Positions 45,198-52,264 of a stretch of DNA of 64,000 nucleotides are shown piece by piece. The translations under genes were made by a program, and so were the position numbers. This DNA comes from CALBTQ01 sp036725605. GTDB taxonomy: Bacteria > Lernaellota > Lernaellaia > Lernaellales > Lernaellaceae. The notes under the pieces are model-generated. The model did no database searches and was not told where the DNA came from. It saw only the letters and a program-made list of their open reading frames with translations. The DNA lies in NCBI GenBank assembly GCA_036725605.1, contig DAIMDW010000001.1, forward strand, positions 248,001-312,000. Reading direction: 5' to 3'. The stretch's first letter is position 1, and each line of letters opens with the position of its first letter.

Positions 45198-46307
45198 TTA
45201 AATGTGCAGATACCCGTTCTCGTCAAAGTAATCGGCGAGGGCGCGACCGATCAGATCGTTTGTTTTGGCGACCGGATGGCATTGGTCGAAAAACAATCGT
45301 TCCTGGTTGTTTTGACGGAGCATCGGCAACAAATCGATATATCCGAAACGGTTTGCAGCGGCAATTTCAGCCAGGCGCGTTTGCGGAAAGGTTTCCTCAA
45401 ATCGAGCATAGGCCTGAAAGACCACCGGGAAGAAAGCGACGATCACACGAAAATCATGTTTTTCCGCCAGTTCGGCCAGGTGACGGAACTTGGCGGCAAC
45501 GGGCAGCCAGGAGTCGGGCTGAAAGCCGGCTCCCCAATCATAACGCGCCAAATATGCCAGTTTGGCAAAAGCGGCGGAATCATTCATCCAATCGAGTCTG
45601 TCCATTTCCTCAAGCCAGGAGAATCGTTCGGCGCCTTGGCGCGACATCCATGATTTGAGCTTGATATTCTTCCAGACGTGTTCGGCCAGCAGGCTATGGC
45701 GCCGCAGCCAGTTGCGGTATCCCTTCTCCCCGGGGAATCCCCAGGGAGGACGGGAATCATTGAGATAAAATTCGACCAGCACCACATCCGGACGCAATGC
45801 CAAACCGCGTTCTTCCAGAAGATTCAATTCCTCATCCAAACCGCAATCGCTGATGCCGGTGTTGATTACTTGGATGTTTCGCCCGGGCTTCAATTCACGC
45901 AGGTAATTTTCAAGTCGTTGAACGAATACTTCTTCGGCCGGCAGGTAGTCGCCAAAGGCAATGGAATCGCCCAGGACCAGGACGCGAAATTCGTCGGGCT
46001 CCTTTTTCAGGGAGATTTCCTCGTCACGAAAGCCGAGCGTATTGATTTCCAGCTTGATATCCTGATGCGACAGGTAATGATTTTTGATCACCACGCGGCT
46101 GCCGGGGATCAACCGTTTGCCATGCGGCGTGTCGACGGTTACGACCTGCGGCCAACGTTCGGAAGTCCCGACGAGCGGACGATCGCCCGGCGAAACGATC
46201 CGCGTTTGGTTTTTGCGCAAATACAATTCCATCGCCGTCAGACAAACGATCAGTGTAAAAACAAAAGTGACCAAAAAAAGAAAGATTCTTTTCCGCCTAA
46301 TGTTCAA
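45198..46307 (-). CDS. Membrane-anchored SGNH-type hydrolase
   Basis: This protein of about 369 residues has one N-terminal span (near IFLFLVTFVFTLIV) and an SGNH-type domain. Block I is VLVLGDSIAFGDYLP, block II-like is INTGISDCGLDEEL, block III is LVEFYLNDSRPP and the C-terminal FDQCHPVAKTN carries Asp and His. TTG at 46307 has a strong GAGGAG 9 bases upstream and is used here; ATG at 46379 is open but has no ribosome site. Substrate unknown. It is convergent with the 44122 gene. Confidence 0.75.
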   Translation of the reverse strand: MNIRRKRIFLFLVTFVFTLIVCLTAMELYLRKNQTRIVSPGDRPLVGTSERWPQVVTVDTPHGKRLIPGSRVVIKNHYLSHQDIKLEINTLGFRDEEISLKKEPDEFRVLVLGDSIAFGDYLPAEEVFVQRLENYLRELKPGRNIQVINTGISDCGLDEELNLLEERGLALRPDVVLVEFYLNDSRPPWGFPGEKGYRNWLRRHSLLAEHVWKNIKLKSWMSRQGAERFSWLEEMDRLDWMNDSAAFAKLAYLARYDWGAGFQPDSWLPVAAKFRHLAELAEKHDFRVIVAFFPVVFQAYARFEETFPQTRLAEIAAANRFGYIDLLPMLRQNNQERLFFDQCHPVAKTNDLIGRALADYFDENGYLHI

Positions 46308-46549
46308 GAACAAGATCTCCTCAAACGGCCTTGCTGCATTTCTGAAAAAAAATTGTTGCAATGTGATTTTGGCCGTCATTATCAGTTTTTTGGGGGGGAA
46401 AGTTCAAGAGGCGAAAGCGTCTCACGGAGTAAAAGAGGTGTCACCGGATCGCAGGTGATGTACCGGTTCACCAGCGAGGGGGGGGGCCGAGTATGTCCTG
46501 CAATCGTATCCAACCTTTTCAAAGCAAATTTTAACTGATATACATTCTC

Positions 46550-46567
46550 ATCCCGCGTAAGCGGGAT
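46550..46567. repeat. Short perfect hairpin in the leader of the DUF362 gene
   Basis: ATCCCGC (46550-46556) pairs with GCGGGAT (46561-46567) around a GTAA tetraloop. It lies 36 bases before the DUF362 start with no T-tract. It could be a leader hairpin or a single REP unit. Confidence 0.5.
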
Positions 46568-46602
46568 TATATTGCGACGAGACAACGTGAGAGGTTTTTC
46601 CC

Positions 46603-47706
46603 ATGACGAAAGCGAAAGTTGCCGTACTCAAGACCGAACCGGAAACCGTATTGCGGGATTACGCACGCCTGCTCGAGCTGGGCGAGGCGGATAAATATCT
46701 GGACAAAAACGCGACCACAATCCTGAAAGACAACATTTCCTGGCACTTCATGTACCCCGGCGCGAACACGACGCCCTGGCAGTTCGAGGGCACGTACCTC
46801 GGGCTGAAGGAAATGGGTTACGCCGATCAGGTGTGTGTGCAGAACAACACCGTGGTCATCAATCCGTTCAAGGGCGAGCGGCTCAACAAGTACAAGCCGC
46901 TGTTTGAAAAATACAACATGCCGGTGCTCTACAATTTCCGGCCGCAGGACATCAAGTGGGTCGAGTACAAGCCCAAGGGCGAAACGCTGGTGCTGCACAA
47001 GATCTACCCGCAGGGGCTTTTCCTGCCCGAGTATTTCTTCGGCAAGAACATCGTGCACCTGCCGACGATCAAGTGCCACGTGTACACGACCTACACCGGC
47101 GCGATGAAAAACGCGTTCGGCGGCCTGCTGACCACCCGCCGGCATTACACGCACACGTGGATTCACGAAACGCTGGTCGATCTGCTGATGATCCAGCGGG
47201 AAATTCACAGCGGTCTGTTCAACGTGATGGACGGCACGACGGCGGGCAACGGTCCGGGGCCGCGCACGATGTGGCCGGTGGTCAAGGATTACATCCTCGC
47301 TTCGGGCGACCCGGTGGCGATCGACGCGATATCGGCCAAGCTGATGGGCTTCGATCCGATGACCATTCCGTGCATCCGCATCGCGCACGAGAAGGGGCTG
47401 GGCGTGGGCGATCCGCGCGAGATCGAGATCGTCGGCGAGGACATCAGCAACGTGAATTTCCACTTCCAGACCGGCCACAACGCGGCCACCGGCTTCGTGA
47501 AGCACTTCTGGTGGGGGCCGCTGAAGAAGTTCCAGAAACTGTTCTTCCATACGCCGCTGGTGTATTTCTTCGTGTTGGGCAGCTACGTGTTCCACGATTA
47601 CGTGTGGTACCCGGTCAAGGGCATTCCGCGGGTGCGCAAATGGCTGCGGGAAACCAAGTGGGGCAAGCTGTTCCAGAAGTATCCGGGCAAGTTCAGCTAT
47701 TATTGA
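46603..47706 (+). CDS. DUF362 domain protein
   Basis: The 367-residue protein matches the DUF362 layout: an N-terminal KVAVLKTEPETVLRDY, a central HLPTIKCHVYTTYTGAMKNAFGG and SGDPVAIDAISAKLMGFDP. No ferredoxin-type four-Cys cluster is present, unlike some members. Function is not established for the family. It has its own leader with GAGAGG and overlaps the convergent lipoprotein gene by 7 bases. Confidence 0.88.
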   Translation: MTKAKVAVLKTEPETVLRDYARLLELGEADKYLDKNATTILKDNISWHFMYPGANTTPWQFEGTYLGLKEMGYADQVCVQNNTVVINPFKGERLNKYKPLFEKYNMPVLYNFRPQDIKWVEYKPKGETLVLHKIYPQGLFLPEYFFGKNIVHLPTIKCHVYTTYTGAMKNAFGGLLTTRRHYTHTWIHETLVDLLMIQREIHSGLFNVMDGTTAGNGPGPRTMWPVVKDYILASGDPVAIDAISAKLMGFDPMTIPCIRIAHEKGLGVGDPREIEIVGEDISNVNFHFQTGHNAATGFVKHFWWGPLKKFQKLFFHTPLVYFFVLGSYVFHDYVWYPVKGIPRVRKWLRETKWGKLFQKYPGKFSYY

Positions 47707-48203
47707 TCGGTTTTACGACGCACCGAAAGAATGCGCGAGGCGTAGGCCGGTTCGGTCGAGACGCTCAGGCGCAGGTCCACCCACAGCGAGGGATGGTCGG
47801 TCCAATGCGCCTGGCGCGTTGCGGATAGGCGATTGCCTTTCTTGCGCGGTTCGCCGAGCAGGTCCGTGAGGCGATCGACCTCGTTTTCGTAGCGCTGATG
47901 TTCGGCGACCGGATCGGCGGCATGCGGACGATCTTCTATCTGAATCCAAAAAATAGTATCGCCTTCGCCCTGAAGGCGCACGGTGCGCTGTTCCGCATTG
48001 GGGCCGCTGTTTTTGTACAGGTACATCCCGTCGCTGACGGCTTCATGATTCGGATGGGCCTGCAGTTCGGCGCGCACCGAACCGCCGATGCGCGCGGGGG
48101 AATTCCAGGCGGCGAAGATCGTTTCCTGATCGCTCAAACGTCGGCTGCAGGACAAGGCTCCCGCCAAAAACAGCACCAGGAGGGCGATACGAACTTGCTT
48201 CAT
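47700..48203 (-). CDS. Small putative lipoprotein of unknown function
   Basis: This 167-residue protein starts at ATG 48203 with the signal MKQVRIALLVLFLAGALSC. The Cys after ALS is a plausible, if not ideal, lipidation site. The mature part is beta-rich and polar (IFWIQIEDRPH; LWVDLRLSV). No family is recognised. A longer open frame upstream to 48305 is rejected because it would bury the signal sequence. Confidence 0.65.
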   Translation of the reverse strand: MKQVRIALLVLFLAGALSCSRRLSDQETIFAAWNSPARIGGSVRAELQAHPNHEAVSDGMYLYKNSGPNAEQRTVRLQGEGDTIFWIQIEDRPHAADPVAEHQRYENEVDRLTDLLGEPRKKGNRLSATRQAHWTDHPSLWVDLRLSVSTEPAYASRILSVRRKTDQ

Positions 48204-48258
48204 GTTGTGGTATGTTAGCCGACAATATCGACCGGCAACAGTGGGCGGGTGATTTTTC

Positions 48259-48864
48259 ATGAAGTTTGTTTTCGATTGGAAAGCCGATTTGGTGACCCCG
48301 GGCAAGCTCTGTTATTGCCGGCCGGTGCGCTGGGAGGATCTGCGCCACATGGCCAAATGGCCGCGCAACGACGATCCGAAGGAAGCGCCGTACACCGATT
48401 TCCCGCGCGACGTAGCCAGTATGGAAAACTGGTATCGCTCACGTACCAACACCGATTACAAACGCACGTGGACGGTGCTGAACGAGCAAGACAAGATCGT
48501 CGGCCGCATCGGCATCGCGCTGGTCGACGAGGTGCGCAAGGAAGGCTTGTTGTCGATCCGGCTGCGCGCCGATCGCGTGCGCATGGGCTATGGTTTCGAC
48601 AGCCTGATCTGCGTGCTCAATCACTGGTTCGGCACGCTCGAAATGCAAACGATGACCCTGGACGTTTCCATTCTTAACGTCGGCGCGATAAAATTGTACG
48701 AAAAGCTGGGCTTTGCCGTGAACGGTTTTCATTGGGTGCCCATCGCGCGGCGGCACGTGGTGCCGGGCGCTTCCGAAGCCGGTTTCGTGCGTTACCTCGA
48801 TATGAGCCTGGAACGAGAACAGTGGTTGGCGGAAAAAAATGGAAAGCGAAAAACAACAAGATAA
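48259..48864 (+). CDS. GNAT-family N-acetyltransferase
   Basis: This 201-residue protein has the GNAT order: RPVRWEDLRHM near the start, a long central beta segment IVGRIGIALVDEV, and VSILNVGAIKLYEKLGFAVNG, the acetyl-CoA-proximal end of the fold. It resembles RimJ/RimL-type enzymes that acetylate proteins or small amines. The 3' end overlaps the next gene by 26 bases, implying coupled translation. Confidence 0.85.
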   Translation: MKFVFDWKADLVTPGKLCYCRPVRWEDLRHMAKWPRNDDPKEAPYTDFPRDVASMENWYRSRTNTDYKRTWTVLNEQDKIVGRIGIALVDEVRKEGLLSIRLRADRVRMGYGFDSLICVLNHWFGTLEMQTMTLDVSILNVGAIKLYEKLGFAVNGFHWVPIARRHVVPGASEAGFVRYLDMSLEREQWLAEKNGKRKTTR

Positions 48865-49717
48865 AGCGGTTCGCCGCGTAACCTGGATCGGTTTTTTCGC
48901 CAATCTTCTCCTGATGGCGTTTAAATTCTTTGCCGGCGTGGTCGGCAACAGCGCGGCAATGATCGCCGACGCGGCGCACTCGGCTTCGGATCTGGCTTCG
49001 GACATCGTCGTTTTGATCGGCTTGCGCATTTCCGCTCAACCGCGCGACAAAACGCATCCTTACGGTCACGGCAAGGTGGAGACTTCCGTCGCGGTGCTGG
49101 TCGGCATGATGCTCATCGGCGTGGGCGGATTCATCTTTTGGGAAGGTGCGCAGGGGCTGTATCTCAACATCGAGAAAACGCCGGGCTTCATCGCCTTGCT
49201 GGCCGCGTTGTTCTCGATCGTCGTCAAGGAAATTCTATATCAGATCACCCTGCGGGCCGGGCGAAAGGCGGGACGTCCGTCGGTGATCGCCAACGCCTGG
49301 CATCATCGCAGCGACGCCTTTTCCTCGGTGGCGGCGCTGGCGGGCATCGGCGGCAACATGCTGGGCGTAAGTCACCTGGATCAACTGGCGGGAATGGTCG
49401 TGGCGTTGATCGTCGTGCACGTCGGTTTCAAAATCGCCTGGGAAGCCTACAAAGACCTGATCGACACGGCGGTGGAAACGAAATTTCAAACCAGGCTGAT
49501 CGACACCGTGCGGCACATCGACGGCGTGCGCGGCTATCACAAATTGCGCACGCGCAAGGTGGGCATGGCGATTTTCGTCGATATTCACATCGAAGTGGAC
49601 GGCAATTTATCGATGCGCGCCGGGCATGCGATCGCCGATCGCGTCGAACATACCTTGATCGACAAACTGAAGGTTGACGACGTCACCGTGCACGTGGACA
49701 TCGCCGACGAAACGTGA
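48839..49717 (+). CDS. Cation diffusion facilitator transporter
   Basis: The 292-residue protein has the CDF pattern of six spans and a cytoplasmic C-terminal domain. The metal site residues are seen in ADAAHSASDLASD (TM2, His and Asp) and WHHRSDAFSSV (TM5, HxxxD), and the loop motif is HPYGHGKVE. CDF proteins export Zn, Fe, Mn or similar ions using proton exchange. Its start lies inside the GNAT gene. A small secreted helical protein gene converges just downstream. Confidence 0.93.
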   Translation: MESEKQQDKAVRRVTWIGFFANLLLMAFKFFAGVVGNSAAMIADAAHSASDLASDIVVLIGLRISAQPRDKTHPYGHGKVETSVAVLVGMMLIGVGGFIFWEGAQGLYLNIEKTPGFIALLAALFSIVVKEILYQITLRAGRKAGRPSVIANAWHHRSDAFSSVAALAGIGGNMLGVSHLDQLAGMVVALIVVHVGFKIAWEAYKDLIDTAVETKFQTRLIDTVRHIDGVRGYHKLRTRKVGMAIFVDIHIEVDGNLSMRAGHAIADRVEHTLIDKLKVDDVTVHVDIADET

Positions 49718-49719
49718 CC

Positions 49720-50121
49720 TCACTTCGCGTACAAGGCGCTGATCATGTCGTGAAAGGCCATGTGCACGTCGAACACGCCTTTTTTCACGGCCTCGTCATC
49801 GTCCTTTTTGCAGGCGGCGGCGAGGACGTCGATCTGCTTGATCATCTCGGCGACGGTCTTGTCGAACGTTTCCTGCTTGGCGGCCATGTCGCCGGTCAGC
49901 TTGGTTTCCTGCAGTTTCTTGGCCCGTTCCTGCAGCGCGCCGATGTCCTTGCGCACCGAGGCCCAATCGTTGGCGGGATAGTAGGTGTGCCACATTTTGG
50001 CCATCACGTCGTGGAATTCGGCCATCCCCGGCACGTTGTCGCCGGGCTCCTCGGCGGCGAGAAGCAGGGCGGGAATCAACAATGCGAAACAAATCGTCAC
50101 GACGAGCAAACGGCGGATCAT
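49720..50121 (-). CDS. Secreted small four-helix-type protein, cytochrome c'-like without heme motif
   Basis: This 133-residue precursor has a signal peptide (MIRRLLVVTICFALLIPALL, cleavage after LAA) and an otherwise helical mature part of about 110 residues. Spacing and the end (GVFDVHMAFHDMISALY) recall cytochrome c'/b562-type bundles, but CxxCH is missing. A heme-free or b-type bundle is possible, with Met near the start and His near the end. Function unknown. It is 12 bases after the glycosyltransferase gene. Confidence 0.65.
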   Translation of the reverse strand: MIRRLLVVTICFALLIPALLLAAEEPGDNVPGMAEFHDVMAKMWHTYYPANDWASVRKDIGALQERAKKLQETKLTGDMAAKQETFDKTVAEMIKQIDVLAAACKKDDDEAVKKGVFDVHMAFHDMISALYAK

Positions 50122-50133
50122 GGCGGCTCCTTG

Positions 50134-50817
50134 TCAATCGGTGAAACGGAATTTGATGATCGTCCAGATGGCGCGGAAGCCATCTTTCCAACTGATTTTC
50201 TTGCCTTCGGAAAAATCGCGGCCGGAGTAATAAATGGGCACTTCGAACACCTTGTAGCCGCGTTTGAAGATCTTCGCGGTGATTTCCGGTTCGAAATCGA
50301 AGCGGTTCGAGCGGATGGTGATTTCCTTGAGAATGTGCGCGCGAAACGCTTTGTAGCAGGTTTCCATGTCGGTGAGCATCGTGTCGTACAGCAGGTTGGT
50401 GACGAAGGTCAAAAAGCGGTTGCCCAGGTAATGCCAGAACAAGAACGCCCGGCGCGGACCGAGGAACCGGCTGCCGTAGACGACGTCGGCTCTCTTTTTG
50501 ACGATCGGGTCGATCAGCGTGTGATAGTCGTTGGGATCGTACTCCAGGTCGGCGTCCTGGATGATGGCGATGTCGCCTTCGATGTACTGCTTGCCGGTGC
50601 GGATAGCCGCGCCTTTGCCCTGGTTGACGCCGTGGTAGTACACGCGCACGTTGGGCAGAGGCTCGATCTTCTCTTTGAGGATTTCCACGGTCCCGTCGGT
50701 CGAACCGTCGTCGACGATGATCAATTCCTTGTCCAGATCAACCGACATGACTTGCTGGACGATTTCCTCGACGGTCGTTTTCTCGTTGAATACGGGCATC
50801 AGAATCGAAAGCTTCAT
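50134..50817 (-). CDS. Family 2 glycosyltransferase (dolichol-phosphate mannosyltransferase-like)
   Basis: The 227-residue protein has the GT2 fold: SILMPVFNEKTTVEEIV, ELIIVDDGSTDGT (first Asp pair) and IIQDADLEYDP (DxD-like catalytic metal site). It has no clear transmembrane anchors and resembles polyprenyl-phosphate mannosyl/glucosyltransferases. ATG at 50817 follows GAGAGG; upstream MSPQTS is rejected. GDP-mannose from manC could be its donor, which is inference only. Confidence 0.9.
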   Translation of the reverse strand: MKLSILMPVFNEKTTVEEIVQQVMSVDLDKELIIVDDGSTDGTVEILKEKIEPLPNVRVYYHGVNQGKGAAIRTGKQYIEGDIAIIQDADLEYDPNDYHTLIDPIVKKRADVVYGSRFLGPRRAFLFWHYLGNRFLTFVTNLLYDTMLTDMETCYKAFRAHILKEITIRSNRFDFEPEITAKIFKRGYKVFEVPIYYSGRDFSEGKKISWKDGFRAIWTIIKFRFTD

Positions 50818-50853
50818 GGTTCCTCTCACGCTGGTTTGAGGGCTCATCTAAGC

Positions 50854-50892
50854 AAAAAAAATGCGGGCGCGCAATTGAGAAGCACGCCCGCA
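50854..50892 (-). terminator. Rho-independent terminator after the hydroxyacyl-CoA dehydrogenase
   Basis: On the minus strand an 11-base GC-rich stem (arms 50892-50882 and 50872-50862, one G-T pair) is followed by eight T residues (complement of 50861-50854). It ends the dehydrogenase transcript before the glycosyltransferase gene. Confidence 0.88.
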
Positions 50893-50902
50893 CGTCGAAT
50901 CG

Positions 50903-51754
50903 TCAATCGTACTTGTAGAAGCCTTCGCCGGTCTTGCGGCCCAGCTTGTTGGCCTCGACCATTTTGATCAGCAACGGGCAGGGGCGGTACTTGGAATCGG
51001 CGAAGCCGTTGTACAGCCGCTGCATGATGAACAGGCACGTATCCAGGCCGATCAGATCGGCGAGGGTCAACGGACCCATGGGGTGGTTCATGCCCAGTTT
51101 CATCACCGTGTCGATGGCCTCGGCGTTGCCCACGCCTTCGTAGAGGCAGTAAATCGCCTCGTTGATCATCGGCATGAGCACGCGGTTGGAAACGAAGCCG
51201 GGGTAGTCGGCGACTTCGGCCGGCGTTTTGTCCAACGCCAGGGAAAGCTCGTAGATGATTTTGTAGGTTTCGTCGGAAGTGGCGAGGCCGCGCACGATTT
51301 CGATCAGTTTCATCACCGGCACGGGATTGAAAAAGTGCATGCCGATGACCTTGTCGGCGCGCTTGGTTACCGCGGCCAGCTCGGTGACCGACTGGCTGGA
51401 CGTGTTGGTGGCCAGGATGATATCCGGGCGGGTGATGGCGTCGAGCTCGGTGAAGACCTTCTTTTTGATGGTCATGTTCTCGGTCGCCGCTTCCACGGCC
51501 AGGTCGGCCTCGGCGGCCTTGGCCAGACCGGTGACCGGCGTGATACGCGCGAGAATTGCATCTTTGTCGGCGGCGGTGATCTTCTCTTTCTTCACCTGAC
51601 GAGCGAGGTTTTTGTCAATCGCGGCCTTGCCCTTGTCGGCCAATTCCTGGCTGATATCGCTAAGAAAAACGGTAAAGCCCTTGGTCGCCGCCACCTGCGC
51701 GATGCCGTGCCCCATTTGGCCGGCGCCAATGACGAAGATAGTCTTGATCTCCAT
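50903..51754 (-). CDS. 3-hydroxyacyl-CoA dehydrogenase (3-hydroxybutyryl-CoA type)
   Basis: The 283-residue enzyme oxidises or reduces 3-hydroxyacyl-CoA with NAD(P). It has the Rossmann motif FVIGAGQMGHGIAQ, the NTSSQSVTELA loop, the active-site HFFNPVPVMKLIE and a C-terminal domain with NHPMGPLTLADLIGLD. Length fits the short, single-function form (Hbd/PaaH type), not the FadB fusion. ATG at 51754 follows AAGGAG. It acts in butyrate or beta-oxidation pathways; its partners are not in the window. Confidence 0.95.
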   Translation of the reverse strand: MEIKTIFVIGAGQMGHGIAQVAATKGFTVFLSDISQELADKGKAAIDKNLARQVKKEKITAADKDAILARITPVTGLAKAAEADLAVEAATENMTIKKKVFTELDAITRPDIILATNTSSQSVTELAAVTKRADKVIGMHFFNPVPVMKLIEIVRGLATSDETYKIIYELSLALDKTPAEVADYPGFVSNRVLMPMINEAIYCLYEGVGNAEAIDTVMKLGMNHPMGPLTLADLIGLDTCLFIMQRLYNGFADSKYRPCPLLIKMVEANKLGRKTGEGFYKYD

Positions 51755-51883
51755 ACACGCTGCTCCTTTCGGCTTGAGGTGAAATGATGTAATTGCACGT
51801 TGGGTTGACACGAGGCTATTAGCACGTAATTTCCACCTGATGCAAGAGGTCAAAGACGTACGGCCGTTCGGGCTTTTTTTCGC

Positions 51884-51912
51884 TTGCACGTCACTATGGG
51901 TTCTGGTAAATA
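51884..51912 (+). promoter_or_regulatory. Promoter of the FYDLN-type gene
   Basis: TTGCAC (51884-51889) and TAAATA (51907-51912) are 17 bases apart, about 45 bases before the start of the small acidic gene. A second TTGACA at 51805-51810 with TAATTT 16 bases on is also present but more distant. Confidence 0.65.
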
Positions 51913-51956
51913 ACGGCTGCTTAAATCCCCGGTAACTCTTGTTGATGGGGCGCTAG

Positions 51957-52259
51957 ATGACGCACAGTAAATTCGGCAAGATGCACATTTGTCGAGAATG
52001 CGAAGCGAAGTTTTTCGACATGGGTAAGGAACTGACGACCTGTCCGAAATGCGGCAAGCCGTTGGAGGTTCCGCTCAAACCCAATAAAAAAGCAACCAAG
52101 GCCAAGCCGACCGCTTCCAGCTTAAAAGCGGACGTTGATTTCGACGATCTGGATTCGATCAACGACGATTACGACGGCGAATTCGACACCGAACTGGACG
52201 GAGATTTCGGCGACTACAAAGAAGAAGAGGAAAGCGAAGACGAGTCCGAATTCGACTGA
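51957..52259 (+). CDS. FYDLN-acid-type zinc-ribbon protein
   Basis: This 100-residue protein has a zinc ribbon CRECEAKFFDMGKELTTCPKCG, close to the FYDLN family pattern (C-x2-C-x3-FYDL...C-x2-C), then a Lys-rich linker and a strongly acidic tail (residues about 60-100). The function of the family is unknown; it is cytoplasmic and soluble. It converges on the large lipoprotein gene with 5 bases between stops. Confidence 0.85.
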   Translation: MTHSKFGKMHICRECEAKFFDMGKELTTCPKCGKPLEVPLKPNKKATKAKPTASSLKADVDFDDLDSINDDYDGEFDTELDGDFGDYKEEEESEDESEFD

Positions 52260-52264
52260 GTCGA

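Noticed and set aside
46392..46486. Runs of 7 and 9 G (46392-46398, 46478-46486) as regulatory G-tracts
   Set aside because: They are isolated homopolymers in a non-coding gap, without the four spaced G-runs needed for a quadruplex; sequencing error is possible.
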